Source: JANQGH01 sp039030175 (GTDB lineage Bacteria > Pseudomonadota > Alphaproteobacteria > DSM-16000 > Inquilinaceae). Taken from it: a stretch of DNA of 53,296 bases. The translations under genes were made by a program, and so were the position numbers. The stretch lies in the NCBI GenBank assembly GCA_039030175.1, contig JBCCER010000009.1, forward strand, positions 1-53,296, read 5' to 3'. Within the stretch, counting starts at the first letter, position 1. Each line of letters opens with the position of its first letter. The notes under the pieces were generated by a model. It saw only the letters and a program-made list of their open reading frames with translations. It did no database searches and was not told the DNA's origin. Positions 52,426-53,296 of the stretch are shown piece after piece.

Positions 52426-52622
52426 CGGTGTGGCGAAGGGGACCACTGGTCACGATCAATTCTCAGGCCAAACGGATTTAGTCTCATATCGGTACTATCT
52501 GTCGCGTTCGCCGCATCCTATGACCGGGCCGCTGGCTAAGAATGTAGCTATTAGGTCATAATTGCTGACTTTAATTTCTCTTTAGTCTGGCATTCGGTGC
52601 TGTACCGCGTTAAAACCTCGAT

Positions 52623-52643
52623 CCCCGTTTGCAAGCAACGGGG
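52623..52643. repeat. Hairpin in the uppP-gltD gap
   Basis: Seen: CCCCGTT-TGCAAGC-AACGGGG, a perfect 7-bp stem with a 7-base loop, 60 bases before gltD. It is followed by A rather than T, so it is not a rho-independent terminator in the plus direction; a leader structure or operator is possible. The rest of 52426-52703 has an A/T-rich stretch (52540-52590) but no clear promoter. Confidence 0.4.
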
Positions 52644-52703
52644 AAAAACCGAAAAGCGCCGAGCTGACGATCCAAGCAGCCGCCAGGGACACGGAACGAC
52701 GCC

Positions 52704-53296
52704 ATGACCGACAAGATGCTGAAGTTTGTGCATACGAACGGCCAGATGCCGGACAAGCGGTCGGCGGAGGTCAGGCGCGCGGACTGGCAGGAGGTTTACG
52801 CCGACTATGCGCGCGCCAAGGCGGAGGAGCAGGCCTCACGCTGCTCGCAATGTGGCGTGCCGTTCTGTCAGGTCCATTGTCCACTGCACAACAACATTCC
52901 CGATTGGCTGATGCTAACCGCTGCGGGGCGGCTGGAAGAGGCCTACGAGCTATCCTCGGCGACCAACAACATGCCGGAGATTTGCGGCCGAATCTGCCCC
53001 CAGGACAGGCTGTGCGAAGGCAATTGTGTGATCGAGCAGGCGGGGCACGGCACGGTCACGATCGGATCGATCGAAAAGTACATCACTGAAACCGCGTGGG
53101 AAAATGGCTGGGTGAAGCCGGCGACGCCGCTTGCCGAGCGTACCCAGTCGGTCGGCATCATCGGCGGCGGGCCCGCAGGCATGGCGGCGGCCGAAGAGCT
53201 GCGGAGGCTGGGCTATCAGGTTCACATCTATGACCGCTACGACCGTATCGGCGGCCTGCTGATCTACGGAATTCCCAGCTTCAAGCTGGAAAAACA
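52704..53296 (+). CDS. gltD: Glutamate synthase small subunit GltD (partial, 3' end off the right edge)
   Basis: Seen: the first 197 codons. N-terminal Fe-S region with RCSQCGVPFCQVHCP and CGRICPQDRLCEGNC (cysteines of two [4Fe-4S] clusters), then FAD-binding VGIIGGGPAGMAAAEEL and RIGGLLIYGIPSFK. Known: supplies NADPH electrons to GltB for glutamate synthesis from glutamine and 2-oxoglutarate. No gltB lies upstream; it may be downstream or elsewhere. Confidence 0.92.
   Translation, partial: MTDKMLKFVHTNGQMPDKRSAEVRRADWQEVYADYARAKAEEQASRCSQCGVPFCQVHCPLHNNIPDWLMLTAAGRLEEAYELSSATNNMPEICGRICPQDRLCEGNCVIEQAGHGTVTIGSIEKYITETAWENGWVKPATPLAERTQSVGIIGGGPAGMAAAEELRRLGYQVHIYDRYDRIGGLLIYGIPSFKLEK

Noticed and set aside
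52590..52620. Possible sigma-54 promoter (TGGCAT followed by TGCTGT) upstream of gltD
   Set aside because: GG and GC are only 8 bases apart instead of 10, so the -24/-12 geometry fails.
52623..52648. CCCCGTT/AACGGGG hairpin as a terminator
   Set aside because: Followed by A residues on the plus strand and no T run after the stem on the minus strand; kept only as a structural repeat.

Overview
The window reads as chromosomal DNA of a GC-rich alphaproteobacterium. The organism call rests on the right-hand third: a kdsD-lptC-lptA-lptB-rpoN-hpf-ptsN block, an Hsp20 gene paired with a DUF1150 gene, and a complex-I NDUFA9-like gene. These are typical of Alphaproteobacteria (a Rhodospirillales-like lineage is plausible, but the genus cannot be read from sequence alone). 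No transposase, integrase, CRISPR array, rRNA or origin was seen.

Left region (1-18.75 kb): an aerobic benzoyl-CoA epoxidase (Box) pathway locus. On the minus strand a long, tightly overlapping series runs from a flavodoxin through a possible small protein, a DUF4863 cupin-like protein, benzoate-CoA ligase, a complete Liv-type ABC importer (SBP, LivH, LivM, LivG, LivF), an alpha/beta hydrolase, an MBL-fold hydrolase, a hotdog thioesterase, a crotonase and an ASCH protein to an AMP-forming acyl-CoA ligase cut by the left edge. Divergently (plus strand) lie boxR, a DUF427 gene, boxC, boxB and an adrenodoxin-reductase-type ferredoxin/flavodoxin reductase. The classical reductase BoxA and the aldehyde dehydrogenase BoxD are not present. 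A flavodoxin plus NADPH reductase pair may feed electrons to BoxB instead. A 14-bp element occurs as two pairs, each with 30-bp spacing, in the boxR/flavodoxin and boxC promoters, and is a good candidate BoxR operator.

Middle region (18.77-30.95 kb): an all-minus-strand aromatic module of unidentified substrate. It has a Rieske ferredoxin, a small recombinase-like-HTH protein, a Rieske oxygenase, an IclR regulator, a two-domain extradiol dioxygenase and a ferredoxin reductase, then an NMT1-type ABC importer, a cupin, an SDR, an alpha/beta hydrolase, a TPP enzyme and an aspartate-dehydrogenase-like protein. The two transcription units share a 35-bp promoter element, probably bound by the IclR protein. 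Immediately right of it are paaF-like and paaH-like beta-oxidation genes (31.06-33.42 kb) that fit the lower Box pathway.

Third catabolic block (34.58-41.1 kb): a second complete Liv importer with a Tat-type binding protein, co-directional with a feruloyl-CoA-synthase-type ligase. A long nested hairpin follows the binding-protein stop codon, and a simpler terminator-like hairpin sits at the same place in the benzoate importer.

Right region (41.27-53.3 kb): housekeeping genes: Hsp20, DUF1150, ptsN, long hpf, rpoN, lptBAC, kdsD, an RNase D-like exonuclease, tRNA-Leu(CAG) with its own promoter and terminator, an NDUFA9-like oxidoreductase, a small membrane protein, an esterase, uppP and the 5' part of gltD.
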